This document shows positions 54,397-62,042 of a stretch of DNA of 64,000 bases, in pieces; the stretch's first letter is position 1, and each line of letters begins with the position of its first letter. The notes below the pieces were generated by a model. The model was given only the letters and a program-made list of their open reading frames with translations. It was not told the origin of the DNA and did not search any database. The DNA is from Euzebya pacifica (GTDB taxonomy: Bacteria; Actinomycetota; Nitriliruptoria; Euzebyales; Euzebyaceae). The stretch is from NCBI RefSeq assembly GCF_003344865.1, contig NZ_CP031165.1, forward strand, positions 372,001-436,000, written 5' to 3'. The position numbers and the translations under genes are program-made.

Positions 54397-54926
54397 TGGG
54401 ATCCCGCGACATTTCACTCCGTGGCGACGGCGCCGAGCCCGCGCTGGACCGGGAGCTGCACAAGCTGTTCGTCAGCGAGCTCATCGCCCCGTCGAAGCCG
54501 TTCTGGATCGTGTCGGCATGGCTCAGCGACGTGGACCTGGTCGACAACCGGGGCGGCGAGTTGCTTGAGATCGCGCCGGCGCTCCCGGTCCGGAGCCTCA
54601 GGCTCATCGAGCTCTTGGACCACCAGGTCTCCGTTGGTGCCGAGGTCAACGTCGTGGTTCGGGACGTGAGCCACAACCGACCCGTCCTCCGGCGTCTCGA
54701 GGACATCCGCGGCAGGTCGACCTCGGGGGTGCTCCGGCTGGCAACCAAGGAGGACCTGCACGAGAAGATCCTGCTCTCCTCGCGTCTGATGGTCAGCGGG
54801 TCCATGAACCTGACACACAACGGACGGATCAAGAACACCGAGCACGTCACGTTCACCGACGACACCGACCGAATCGAACGGGAACGGCTCTCCTTGGAGC
54901 AGCTGTACGGAGGAAGCCTGTCATGA
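54396..54926 (+). CDS. dpdK: DpdK: phospholipase D-fold protein
   Basis: A 176-residue protein with a single HKD-type motif: H122-x-K124 in DLHEKILLSSR, followed by SGSMNLTHNG (134-143). One motif per chain implies a dimer, as in the nucleases Nuc and BfiI. A phospholipase D-fold protein next to a large helicase is the hallmark of DpdJ-DpdK and of DISARM DrmC. It is a candidate DNA-cutting subunit for unmodified DNA. ATG 54396 forms TGATG with the dpdJ stop; GTG 54393 is the alternative. The 3' end overlaps dpdD by four bases. The active-site residues are intact. Confidence 0.85.
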   Translation: MGSRDISLRGDGAEPALDRELHKLFVSELIAPSKPFWIVSAWLSDVDLVDNRGGELLEIAPALPVRSLRLIELLDHQVSVGAEVNVVVRDVSHNRPVLRRLEDIRGRSTSGVLRLATKEDLHEKILLSSRLMVSGSMNLTHNGRIKNTEHVTFTDDTDRIERERLSLEQLYGGSLS

Positions 54927-57067
54927 CGTCGGTGATCGAGCAGTTCTTCGGTGATGGCAACGCGATCAGTCCGGCCAGTCTCCCGACGGAGTTCCGAGCC
55001 GCCTTGGATCCGTGGGTCGCCCGGTTCGAGAGCCGGGAGGGGAGTGCCTTCTTGCCACGTGCCCATGATGGGACGCTGCGGTGGTACGGACTCACCCCCG
55101 GCGGCAACGCCCGCCGGGAAATGGAGGGGTTGCTGATCCAGTGGCTCGGCGCGTCGTTCACCGACATGGAGGCCAACCGCGGTGTCCTGGATCCTGACGA
55201 CCCCTTCGATGCGTGGCTGGAGGACGAACTTCCGGGCCGCGTCGTGCGATTCGAGGTTCTGCCCCGTGGGGACTCGACGCATCGGGAGACCGTCCGGTCT
55301 CGTCTCTCGTCTCTCGTCGATCTTGTTGACGGCAGGCCGGACCGTCCTGCGTTCAGCTCCTTTCGCCTGCGCGCGCTCATCGAGGACATGCACAAGGCGG
55401 CTGGCCGAGGACAGCGGGACGCCGCGGCAGCGGTGCTGGGCGTCATCCGCGACCGACGACTGGTTGACGAGGCCAACCTGCTTTTCCTCCGCGTGGAGAT
55501 GCTGCACCGGCTTCACGCTTGGGATGAGCTCCTGGCCCCGACCATGCTTGATCGTCTGGAGCGGATGAGGGTCCCGCCAGGAGTGGTCAGGGCGATCGAC
55601 GACGCCGTCTACCAGCGTGATCTGGCGGAGCACGACGAGGCTGGCGACGTTGACGCGCTGATGCGGTTGCGGGACCAGATTCCCCCGGAGGTTCCCGGCA
55701 TCGCGATCCAAGGCGGTGCGCCCGCCGGCCGCGCTGACCTGATCGTCCAGGCGTTGCTTCTCGGCGACCGCCCACTGACGGTCGAGCGGTTGCTCAACAG
55801 CACCGACGACGCCATCGTCATCGAGATCCTCGGCCATGGTGACGCCGCTGGCGGCGCAGGCTCTGCGAGTGCTCCCGAAGCTCCTACCGTTCCAGACCTT
55901 GGTCAGCTCTACAGCGCTGCGGGTCAGCACGACCACGCTGGGGTGCTGACCATCGCCGAGCGGTTGCCCGGTCCGATTGATCCGTTCGCAGCGCAGACCG
56001 TGCTCCAGGCAGCGCACACGCTCGGGGACAAGGGCGCGGCAACCCGCGCGCTCGCCGTGACGTCGCGGGATCTGGGACCGCTCGGCAACGTTCAGTGGAC
56101 CCATGTGAGCATCGCCTCGATCGTGGAGGACTTGCAGGCCCGGGCTACCGGCGGTGCACCCACGTCCTGGGCGGCCTGGCTCCGGTTGGCGGCTGACGGC
56201 GACGAACGCGCCCAGACCTACGAGCCGTCCGGTGACTGGGCTGCCGCGGATCCCGAGCAGGTGCTGGAGATCGTTCCGGGGATCGAACCAGGCCTGCTGG
56301 CGTCGGTCGTCGGTCAACTGCGCTCCGCGCACCGGGATCTCCTGACCGGGGAGCAGCGCGCCGACCTCGGCCTGACCTGTCTGCTTGCGCTATCCATCAG
56401 CGAAAGCCGGCGAGAGCCGGACCGCCTAGCGGCCAGCGAGATGCTCGAGGACGTTCTCGACGGGGGCGGAGTGGTGCCCCTCGAAGATGTGGTCGACGTG
56501 CTGGAGGACCTGGTCCACGCCCACATGGGGCCGAGTTCCGCGGAGTGGGCCATCGACGTACTCGGTGAGGTTGTCGAAGTGGCCGTTGGCGACGACCGGG
56601 CGCTCGCCGCGCGGCTCACCACCAGGATCGTCGACGAGCTCCGGACCTGCTGGTCGAGCGTGAACCGGGGCCTGTACGAGGCGCTCCTGGACTCCGCCAC
56701 CGCCTGCGGCACCGACATCCCAGCCGACCTCAAGCACTCCGCGGCGGCCGAGGAACCGCTTCCCTACGAGCACCTCCGCGGCAAGCGGATCCTGATCTAC
56801 TCCCTTATGGAACGCCCGGCGCGCCGCGCCGCCGCTATCCTCCGCGCTCTTGGCGGCGGGACCCAGGTGCACGTTGCAAACGACCACGGAGGAAGCGATC
56901 GTCTCGGATCCATTGCGCAGAACGTTGACATCGCTGCCATCGTCACGGTGGCTGCGAAGCATGCTGCGACAGACTTCATCAGGGCCCAACGCGCCCCGTT
57001 CCCCTGTCTGGATATAAACGCATTGGGGACTACCGCGATCCTCAGGAGGTTGGCCCGTGACGGCTAA
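54923..57067 (+). CDS. dpdD: DpdD-like protein
   Basis: A 714-residue protein beginning VIEQFFGDGNAISPASLP, which matches the FFGxGN start I associate with DpdD. Helical repeats dominate residues about 100-620. The C-terminal ~100 residues (LRGKRILIYSLMERPARRAA, VHVANDHGGSDRL, AAIVTVAAKHAATDFIR) resemble a DUF2325-like Rossmann half-domain. dpdD is one of the genes reported as needed for restriction in Salmonella Montevideo. It is coupled to dpdK by an ATGA overlap, and its last 11 bases overlap the HNH gene. No nuclease motif seen. Identity moderately sure; biochemical role unknown. Confidence 0.75.
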   Translation: MTSVIEQFFGDGNAISPASLPTEFRAALDPWVARFESREGSAFLPRAHDGTLRWYGLTPGGNARREMEGLLIQWLGASFTDMEANRGVLDPDDPFDAWLEDELPGRVVRFEVLPRGDSTHRETVRSRLSSLVDLVDGRPDRPAFSSFRLRALIEDMHKAAGRGQRDAAAAVLGVIRDRRLVDEANLLFLRVEMLHRLHAWDELLAPTMLDRLERMRVPPGVVRAIDDAVYQRDLAEHDEAGDVDALMRLRDQIPPEVPGIAIQGGAPAGRADLIVQALLLGDRPLTVERLLNSTDDAIVIEILGHGDAAGGAGSASAPEAPTVPDLGQLYSAAGQHDHAGVLTIAERLPGPIDPFAAQTVLQAAHTLGDKGAATRALAVTSRDLGPLGNVQWTHVSIASIVEDLQARATGGAPTSWAAWLRLAADGDERAQTYEPSGDWAAADPEQVLEIVPGIEPGLLASVVGQLRSAHRDLLTGEQRADLGLTCLLALSISESRREPDRLAASEMLEDVLDGGGVVPLEDVVDVLEDLVHAHMGPSSAEWAIDVLGEVVEVAVGDDRALAARLTTRIVDELRTCWSSVNRGLYEALLDSATACGTDIPADLKHSAAAEEPLPYEHLRGKRILIYSLMERPARRAAAILRALGGGTQVHVANDHGGSDRLGSIAQNVDIAAIVTVAAKHAATDFIRAQRAPFPCLDINALGTTAILRRLARDG
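57044..57049 (+). promoter_or_regulatory. Consensus ribosome-binding site inside the 3' end of dpdD
   Basis: AGGAGG seven bases before GTG 57057. It settles the start of the HNH gene, which lies within the last codons of dpdD. Confidence 0.8.
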
Positions 57068-57878
57068 GGTCGCCGCTGGTTCGGTAATGGACTTTATTCC
57101 GTTTGCCACAAGGGGAGAGCGCCTGTTCCGTCGCATACGTGATCTCTGTCGGGTGGAGATACAGATAGCCGCGGAGATTGATCGACGTGCTTCCCTCATC
57201 GACCGGGAGGAATTGGGTTCCAACTTCCTCTCGACAACCCAGGCGTTCTCAATGTTTGGAAGACTTATGAAGGGGGCCCGGTGGGCGCGGAGTGAAATGC
57301 TTAAGAGTGACCCGGTTGCATTCGACTCCTATCTGACGGACCTTATCCTGCATGAGTGTCACGTCGCGGTGGAACAGGTACGCAGGATTTTACCCTTGCT
57401 CATGGATGCCCTCGAAGTGTGTGACAAGTCGCCAAGTCCGGCACTGAGCAGGGAAGTGCGTGATACGCATCCAGACCATTGTATTTACTGTGGGCGCAAT
57501 TCAACGGAGGCGGACGGGAAGCGGTTGACCGTCGAGCATGTTTGGCCGAGCAGTCTCGGTGGCGACACAGACTTTGAGAACCTTGCCCCCGCGTGCAAGG
57601 GCTGTAATTCCGCCCGGAATCACGCTGCGTTATGGACCGAATTCTGGTTTCAGGGGTTCCACGTTAGACCGCGACCTTCGCAGAACGAAGTCGAAACTTT
57701 TGACTCCACCAAATACCGGATCGCTGTGATGCTGTTTCGGGCGGAACGAGACTCCCAAGCCAAATCGCTGAAGGAAGCACTGTACGCCCGAGGACCCATC
57801 CAGTCCTTAGAACTTGAAGGACGAACACAGCCTGTGGACTTCATAGATGTCGCTCGCGAGGCAAGGAAGTACTATTGA
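57057..57878 (+). CDS. HNH endonuclease, extra component of the dpd operon
   Basis: A 273-residue protein with an HNH nuclease domain at about 140-190: C142-x2-C145 and C180-x2-C183 make a zinc knuckle around the E160-H161 pair (LTVEHVWPSSLGG), N175 and H189. The N-terminal 130 residues are helical and unrecognised. GTG 57057 is fixed by AGGAGG at 57044-57049. GC in this gene is plainly lower (about 57% in a line I counted, against about 65% in dpdJ) and codons ending in A or T are frequent, which suggests separate acquisition. It is coupled downstream to a DGQHR gene (TTGA overlap). HNH proteins next to DGQHR proteins may form a two-gene restriction module; that is inference. Confidence 0.85.
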   Translation: MTAKVAAGSVMDFIPFATRGERLFRRIRDLCRVEIQIAAEIDRRASLIDREELGSNFLSTTQAFSMFGRLMKGARWARSEMLKSDPVAFDSYLTDLILHECHVAVEQVRRILPLLMDALEVCDKSPSPALSREVRDTHPDHCIYCGRNSTEADGKRLTVEHVWPSSLGGDTDFENLAPACKGCNSARNHAALWTEFWFQGFHVRPRPSQNEVETFDSTKYRIAVMLFRAERDSQAKSLKEALYARGPIQSLELEGRTQPVDFIDVAREARKYY

Positions 57879-58999
57879 ATACAAATACTGAAGGAACTTC
57901 TGTGTACCAATACCCTTGCTTGCAGGTTGAACAGAGGCCGTCAGTTGAAGAGGCGCCTGTCTGCGTCCTCTTCTCCGCGCCCGCAGGCGACCTCCTGGAG
58001 TGGTGCGAGGTTGATAGGGCCGAGGTTGGCAAGAGTGGGGGAGTTCAAAGGCGAAAGAGTCCGGCCAAGACCAATGCCATTTCGAAGTACTTGGAGCAAG
58101 ACCCAAGGAACACGATTCCCGCCGCGCTGACAATCGCCCTCTATGGCGTCCGTGTCATCGACGAATCGGGTTCAACCCATATTAAAGTTGAAGGCAAGTC
58201 CAAGTCGCTAGTAATTGATGGTCAGCACCGACTCTATGGCGCGGCTGCGAAGCATGGTGACATGCCACTCAACATCGTTGGTCTGATCGATCCATCGGAC
58301 CTAGAGGTCGCATTTCAGTTCCTGGTCATCAACAATAAGTCTACCCGAGTCCCAAGTGATCACATTCGCCTCCTCGCACTTCAGTACGACGACGAAGAGC
58401 TGAGGGCGCGTCTGGCGACTGCTCGAATAAACCTTGATTCGAGTGCGCCGTATGTCGGAATAGTCGATGGTGACGAAGCCTCACCATTCTACCGAAGTCT
58501 AATGTGGCCGGTTGATGATAACCGTAAGGGCCAGGTGAACCTTGTCCGGCCGGCGGCTATTGAACTGGCACTGAACTATTGTGGTAGGAAGGAGTTGCCG
58601 GGGTTGGAGAACGATGATGCGCTTATCGGGTTCTTCTTTGCTATGTGGGGCGCTATCAAGGAGGCGTGGTCAGATCTCTGGGTAGCGGATTCCCGCCTCC
58701 TGAGTAAGGCGGGGTTGGTGGCCATGACGATGTTCATGGTAGATGATCTCACGCCGCTTATTGATCGAGGTGAGGTGGACGCTGGAGACCCCGACTCCGT
58801 CTATGGGGAGACCCGCAAGGTTTTGGAAAGCCTAACCCCTGAATTCTGGGCCGCCGAGTGGGACCTAAAGGGCCTAGATACGCAAGCGGGTCGACAAGTG
58901 ATCGTGGAAGCACTGCAGAAGACTCGGCGAAATCTACGGCGGGATCTGCCTTGGGAGACCGAGGTGCGCTTGGTCTCAGATCGCCAACCGGCCCAGTAA
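57875..58999 (+). CDS. DGQHR-domain protein 2, HNH partner
   Basis: A 374-residue protein with DGQHR at 115-119 (SLVIDGQHRLYGAAAKHGD) and the associated block FQFLVINNKSTRVPSDHIRL. The start is TTG 57875, overlapping the HNH stop by four bases with AAGGAAG upstream. Its GC is low (about 52-58% in lines I counted), like the HNH gene and unlike the rest of the island. Sequence differs strongly from the DGQHR protein between dpdI and dpdJ and from the two DGQQR proteins of the opposite operon, so it is not a recent duplicate. DGQHR proteins of phosphorothioate and deazapurine systems act in regulation or modification; here the pairing with a nuclease suggests control of, or target choice for, that nuclease (inference). 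Confidence 0.82.
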   Translation: MNTNTEGTSVYQYPCLQVEQRPSVEEAPVCVLFSAPAGDLLEWCEVDRAEVGKSGGVQRRKSPAKTNAISKYLEQDPRNTIPAALTIALYGVRVIDESGSTHIKVEGKSKSLVIDGQHRLYGAAAKHGDMPLNIVGLIDPSDLEVAFQFLVINNKSTRVPSDHIRLLALQYDDEELRARLATARINLDSSAPYVGIVDGDEASPFYRSLMWPVDDNRKGQVNLVRPAAIELALNYCGRKELPGLENDDALIGFFFAMWGAIKEAWSDLWVADSRLLSKAGLVAMTMFMVDDLTPLIDRGEVDAGDPDSVYGETRKVLESLTPEFWAAEWDLKGLDTQAGRQVIVEALQKTRRNLRRDLPWETEVRLVSDRQPAQ

Positions 59000-59006
59000 A
59001 CCGGCC

Positions 59007-59026
59007 TTCCACGACTGAGCGTGGAA
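59007..59026 (+). terminator. Candidate terminator of the plus-strand dpd operon
   Basis: TTCCACG / CGTGGAA (7-bp stem, 6-base loop ACTGAG) begins eight bases after the stop of the second DGQHR gene and is followed by purine-rich sequence. Moderate strength. Confidence 0.5.
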
Positions 59027-59055
59027 AGAGGGTTCGTGACGGCTGACCTGAGGTT

Positions 59056-59109
59056 CTGAGGTCTCGCGATGATCGCGGTTGTCGATACAGCAAGCTTCGG
59101 AGACCTCAG
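59056..59109. repeat. 10-bp inverted repeat flanking the transposase remnant's left end
   Basis: CTGAGGTCTC (59056-59065) and its exact complement GAGACCTCAG (59100-59109) are separated by 34 bases, directly before the first coding bases of the decayed ISL3-type transposase. It may be part of an insertion-sequence end or a leftover secondary structure; no matching right end was found. Confidence 0.45.
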
Positions 59110-59110
59110 G

Positions 59111-59519
59111 GTGGGTGACGACACGACGTTGGGCACCGTGTTGCTCGGCTTGGGGCTTCGCGCTGCGCGAAGCCACGCTCGTGGACGGCGAGGTGTGGCT
59201 GTCGGTGGAGACCACCATCCGGCCCCCCGACTGTCTGGACTGTACGGTGGTGGGCCACGCCACATGGCCGCCGCACGGTGCAACTACGGGACCTGGCGAT
59301 CGGCGGACGGCCGTCCCGGCTGGTGTCGTCCAAGCGGATCTGGCGCTGCCGCGAAACGCTGTGCCCCAAGGCGACGTGGACCGAGCGGCGCGATGATGTC
59401 GTCAGACCCCGCAACGGCATGACGGAGCGGGCCCGGGCGGAGGTGTGCCGGCAGGTCGGCAAGCTCGGCCGGCCCGTCGCGCAGCTGGCCGGCGAGTTAG
59501 GGGTCGGCTGGCAGGTCCC
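59111..59519 (+). pseudogene. Decayed 5' part of an ISL3-family transposase
   Basis: Three successive frames together rebuild an ISL3 transposase N-terminus. Frame one gives TLGTVLLGLG, frame two GFALREATLVDGEVWLSVET then RPPDCLDCTVVGHA, and frame three RTVQLRDLAIGGRPSRLV, KRIWRCRETLCPKATWTERR, MTERARAEVCRQVG and LAGELGVGWQV. Cysteine pairs of the N-terminal zinc finger (CLDC, CRETLC) are visible. The first shift falls at a GGGG run near 59152, the second near 59245, each equal to one extra base. The homology stops abruptly after GWQV near 59515, so the catalytic DDE region is lost. A perfect 9-bp hairpin lies at 59154-59174. Non-functional remnant sitting in the seam between the convergent dpd operons. 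Confidence 0.8.
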
Positions 59520-59684
59520 GCCTTCCAAGTCTTTTCTGCCGTCCCATACGGAACGGATGGAGCAACGCTGCCCGATTCTGACCCCAGGTGTCGGTCATGT
59601 TCCTTGAAGGGGCGAGAAAGGCGACGTCGAACCGCATCACCATCTCCCCGCACTGGCTTGAGAATCGACCAGCCGAGACGATGG
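59520..59684. other. Intergenic tail between the convergent dpd operons
   Basis: About 165 bases after the transposase homology ends. Short frames exist on both strands without starts or motifs that I can support. It may be further mobile-element debris. The minus-strand modification operon ends here; no clear terminator hairpin was found. Confidence 0.4.
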
Positions 59685-60797
59685 CTAGGTTGATGTCATC
59701 CGGTACTGAGCGAGCAAGTAGTTGCTCAGCAACTGCTGATCCTTGGACGTGTTCTGTAGCTCGTTCCAGCGGCGCTCGACACCCGGGCCGAACTCCCAGA
59801 ACCCCCGGGTCCAGCGACACACCTCCTCGATCGAGCGGATCTCGGTCTCGAACGTCTCGATGGTCGGGACCCTCACGTCGTACTCACGGTCGAGGATCGC
59901 GTCCATGAGGAAGCCCATCGCGATGACCCCGGCGCCGTGCACGAGGCGTGATCGCCGGGGAGTCTCCTCCCAGGCTTCCGGAAAAACCTTCGCCACAGCC
60001 GTCCAGTAGTTCTTGAGGATCGCGAGCATGGGTTCTTCGTCTCCGGCGCCCGTGAAGGGGTCCCGGAAACGGTAGAGGCCACCCTCGGTGAGAGAGTTGT
60101 CGACCATTCGGAGGACCGAGTTGTCCTTGATGATCCCGTCAGGGTTGGTCGAGGTGCGGATGCGGAGGTGCATCGGGCTGTCGGTGTCGTAGTTCAGGCG
60201 CTCCAGCAGGTACGCCGGGAAGCGCTTGCGTTCCAGGAGCCTCGGCAGCTTCGCCTGGGTCGTGGGCAGCAGCTCGTGGATCAGGCCCTTGGGCAACGGC
60301 TTGGTGGAGTTCACGAGGATGAACTGGGCGCGCTGCTCCTCGAGCGAGTCGGTGATGAAGGCGGTCACGGCCATGGGGAACGCCCCGACGTTGGCCTCCC
60401 GCACCGCGGCCGATCGTTGCTGGCCGTCGACGATGAAGCCTGGCTTGTCCTCTCCCGAACCGTTGACGATCGGGATCTCAAGGTGACCATGGCTGGCGTA
60501 ACCCACCTCATCGGCCGCCGCCAACGGGGTGAACTTCACACGTGAGTCGAACGCCACCACGAGGGCGTTGGGGATCATCGGATCCTCGGCCTCGAGGTAG
60601 TCCTTGATCGCCCGAATGTGCTTGACGGCCTCCGGGCGCTGGTAGCCCTCGACGGCGTTGGCCTCGTCACGCTTCGCTCGGGTCACCGATGCGAAGTCAT
60701 GGATCGACTTGGCGTCGACCGCGAAGGAGTACAGCGTTCGGTTCTCGCCCTGCTTGATCTCGATGGCGGGCACGCGGATGGTCGTTGTGGTGGTCAT
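59685..60797 (-). CDS. DGQQR-domain protein 2 (DpdB paralogue)
   Basis: A 370-residue protein directly after dpdA with no spacing (ATG 60797, dpdA stop at 60798-60800). It carries FIVDGQQRSAAVREANVGAF (DGQQR at 124-128) and FILVNSTKPLPKGLIHELLP. It parallels the other minus-strand protein block by block: GYQRPEAVKHIRAIKDYLEA against GYQRDQVRSHVNDIRDYL, and SRLVHGAGVIAMGFLMDA against SRLMHGAGIRAMGRLMDK. The two are clearly paralogues, now well diverged. In Salmonella one DpdB suffices with DpdA for preQ0 insertion; a second copy suggests a heteromeric or divided function. Either this protein or its paralogue could be the functional DpdB. Confidence 0.82.
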   Translation of the reverse strand: MTTTTTIRVPAIEIKQGENRTLYSFAVDAKSIHDFASVTRAKRDEANAVEGYQRPEAVKHIRAIKDYLEAEDPMIPNALVVAFDSRVKFTPLAAADEVGYASHGHLEIPIVNGSGEDKPGFIVDGQQRSAAVREANVGAFPMAVTAFITDSLEEQRAQFILVNSTKPLPKGLIHELLPTTQAKLPRLLERKRFPAYLLERLNYDTDSPMHLRIRTSTNPDGIIKDNSVLRMVDNSLTEGGLYRFRDPFTGAGDEEPMLAILKNYWTAVAKVFPEAWEETPRRSRLVHGAGVIAMGFLMDAILDREYDVRVPTIETFETEIRSIEEVCRWTRGFWEFGPGVERRWNELQNTSKDQQLLSNYLLAQYRMTST

Positions 60798-62042
60798 CTA
60801 GTGCCCCTCCTGGAGCTTGTCTCGCAGTGTCTGGGCGAACATGGCCACGTTGTGGAACCCCCGCCGCTTGTTTCGTTCTGTGCCCCGGAACAGCACGACC
60901 TCGACGTCGACCTCGGCGCAGATACCGCACTGACAGGTCTCCCAGGGCCGGTCCCTCAGCGTTTCGATGTATCTGTCGGTACGCACCCTGCCGTCCCACA
61001 TGGCGTGGTACTCCGCCAGGGCCTCCAGGACCTCGTCCATCTCGATCTGCCGGTCGGCGTAGGCGCGCACGAGCCGTAGGCATCGCTGCTCGGCCTGATG
61101 GGCGACGTCGTGGTCGATCTTCCCGCTCTTGATCGCTCGCTTAACCTTGGCGTTGCCGTCGACCGGGGGGATCCGGATCGCCGTGTAGCGGCGGTCGGCG
61201 GTGAAGTAGTTGTCGGTGTCGTCCTTGAACGCCCTGAAGAACGGCGACGTCGAGTCGAAGCTGGTCACCCCGAACCGTGCGAAGTCGTGCATGTGCTCGA
61301 CCCGGGTGAGTCCGAGCAGGTGGAGCTGGGTCTCGGGCAGTCGAACCGCGTCGACTGCCTCCAGCACCTCGAGGATCTGCGGGTTCTTCAGCGGCACCAT
61401 GCCGCCCAGGGCAACCCGTCGGTACCCCATCTGCTGGAGCTGCTCCACACACGACGCCATCGACGACGGGCTCCAGCCCTGCGCAGCCCCGACCGGTTCG
61501 AAGGTGCATCCGCGTGCGGCATGCCGGGTCAGGAACTCACCCGCCAGCTCGAGGGTGATGGCCTGCCGCTCCTTCCACATCGGATCGACGTCGTCGGTGC
61601 CCGGCAGGGTGGGCTCGAGGTCGGACTGATGGGCCAGGATGACGTGGTCAGGGGAGATCCCGGCGTCGAACCCGCAGCCGTCGTAGAAGTCAATGACCTC
61701 GTCCGGTGTCACGGGCGGTACCGGCTCATCGACGTAGGTGAACGCACCGCAGTCGCCGAGGGTGATCAGCGGCGGTCCCTCGCTGGCCTCGAGCCGGAAG
61801 AAGCGGTGGGCCCCCTGCCGGTACAGCCGGTGACGCTGGGGGACCGTGTAGCGACCGCTGCTGCCACCGACCCCGTCCACCATGGCCTTGGACACGAGCA
61901 TCCCGTCGTAGGCACGCAGCGTCAGAGCCTCGTGGGCGTAGCGGTCGTCGCGCTGCCGAACGTGGAACGGCGGGTGCTCCTCTCGCTCCATGTCGAAGGT
62001 TGGATCGATCTGGTCCTGGCTGTCCGGGAAGTAGAACAGCAT
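60798..62042 (-). CDS. dpdA: DpdA: tRNA-guanine-transglycosylase-like DNA base-exchange enzyme
   Basis: Predicted to replace guanine in DNA by preQ0. The 414-residue start is ATG 62042, overlapping the upstream stop (TGATG); a longer frame upstream reads antisense to nothing useful and is rejected. Motifs map on the TGT barrel: GDCGAF (Asp97) in place of DSGGFQ, VGAAQGW (Gln188) for the QGG motif, ALGGMVPL (Gly213-Gly214), FDSTSPF (Asp263) at the nucleophile position, and a zinc site C370-x-C372-x2-C375 with His397. It lacks any tRNA-binding PUA domain, as DpdA proteins do. It lies between two DGQQR genes in a tight operon. preQ0 must come from genes outside the window. This protein identifies the island as a dpd system. 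Confidence 0.92.
   Translation of the reverse strand: MLFYFPDSQDQIDPTFDMEREEHPPFHVRQRDDRYAHEALTLRAYDGMLVSKAMVDGVGGSSGRYTVPQRHRLYRQGAHRFFRLEASEGPPLITLGDCGAFTYVDEPVPPVTPDEVIDFYDGCGFDAGISPDHVILAHQSDLEPTLPGTDDVDPMWKERQAITLELAGEFLTRHAARGCTFEPVGAAQGWSPSSMASCVEQLQQMGYRRVALGGMVPLKNPQILEVLEAVDAVRLPETQLHLLGLTRVEHMHDFARFGVTSFDSTSPFFRAFKDDTDNYFTADRRYTAIRIPPVDGNAKVKRAIKSGKIDHDVAHQAEQRCLRLVRAYADRQIEMDEVLEALAEYHAMWDGRVRTDRYIETLRDRPWETCQCGICAEVDVEVVLFRGTERNKRRGFHNVAMFAQTLRDKLQEGH

Noticed and set aside
41244-57067. Interpretation of the island as DISARM
   Set aside because: A large helicase beside a phospholipase D-fold protein also occurs in DISARM, but no DNA methyltransferase or DrmB-like gene is present, whereas a DpdA-like enzyme is.
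48615-58999. Interpretation as a Dnd/phosphorothioate system because of DndB-like proteins
   Set aside because: No DndC, DndD, DndE or cysteine desulfurase gene accompanies them; DGQHR proteins are shared with dpd systems.
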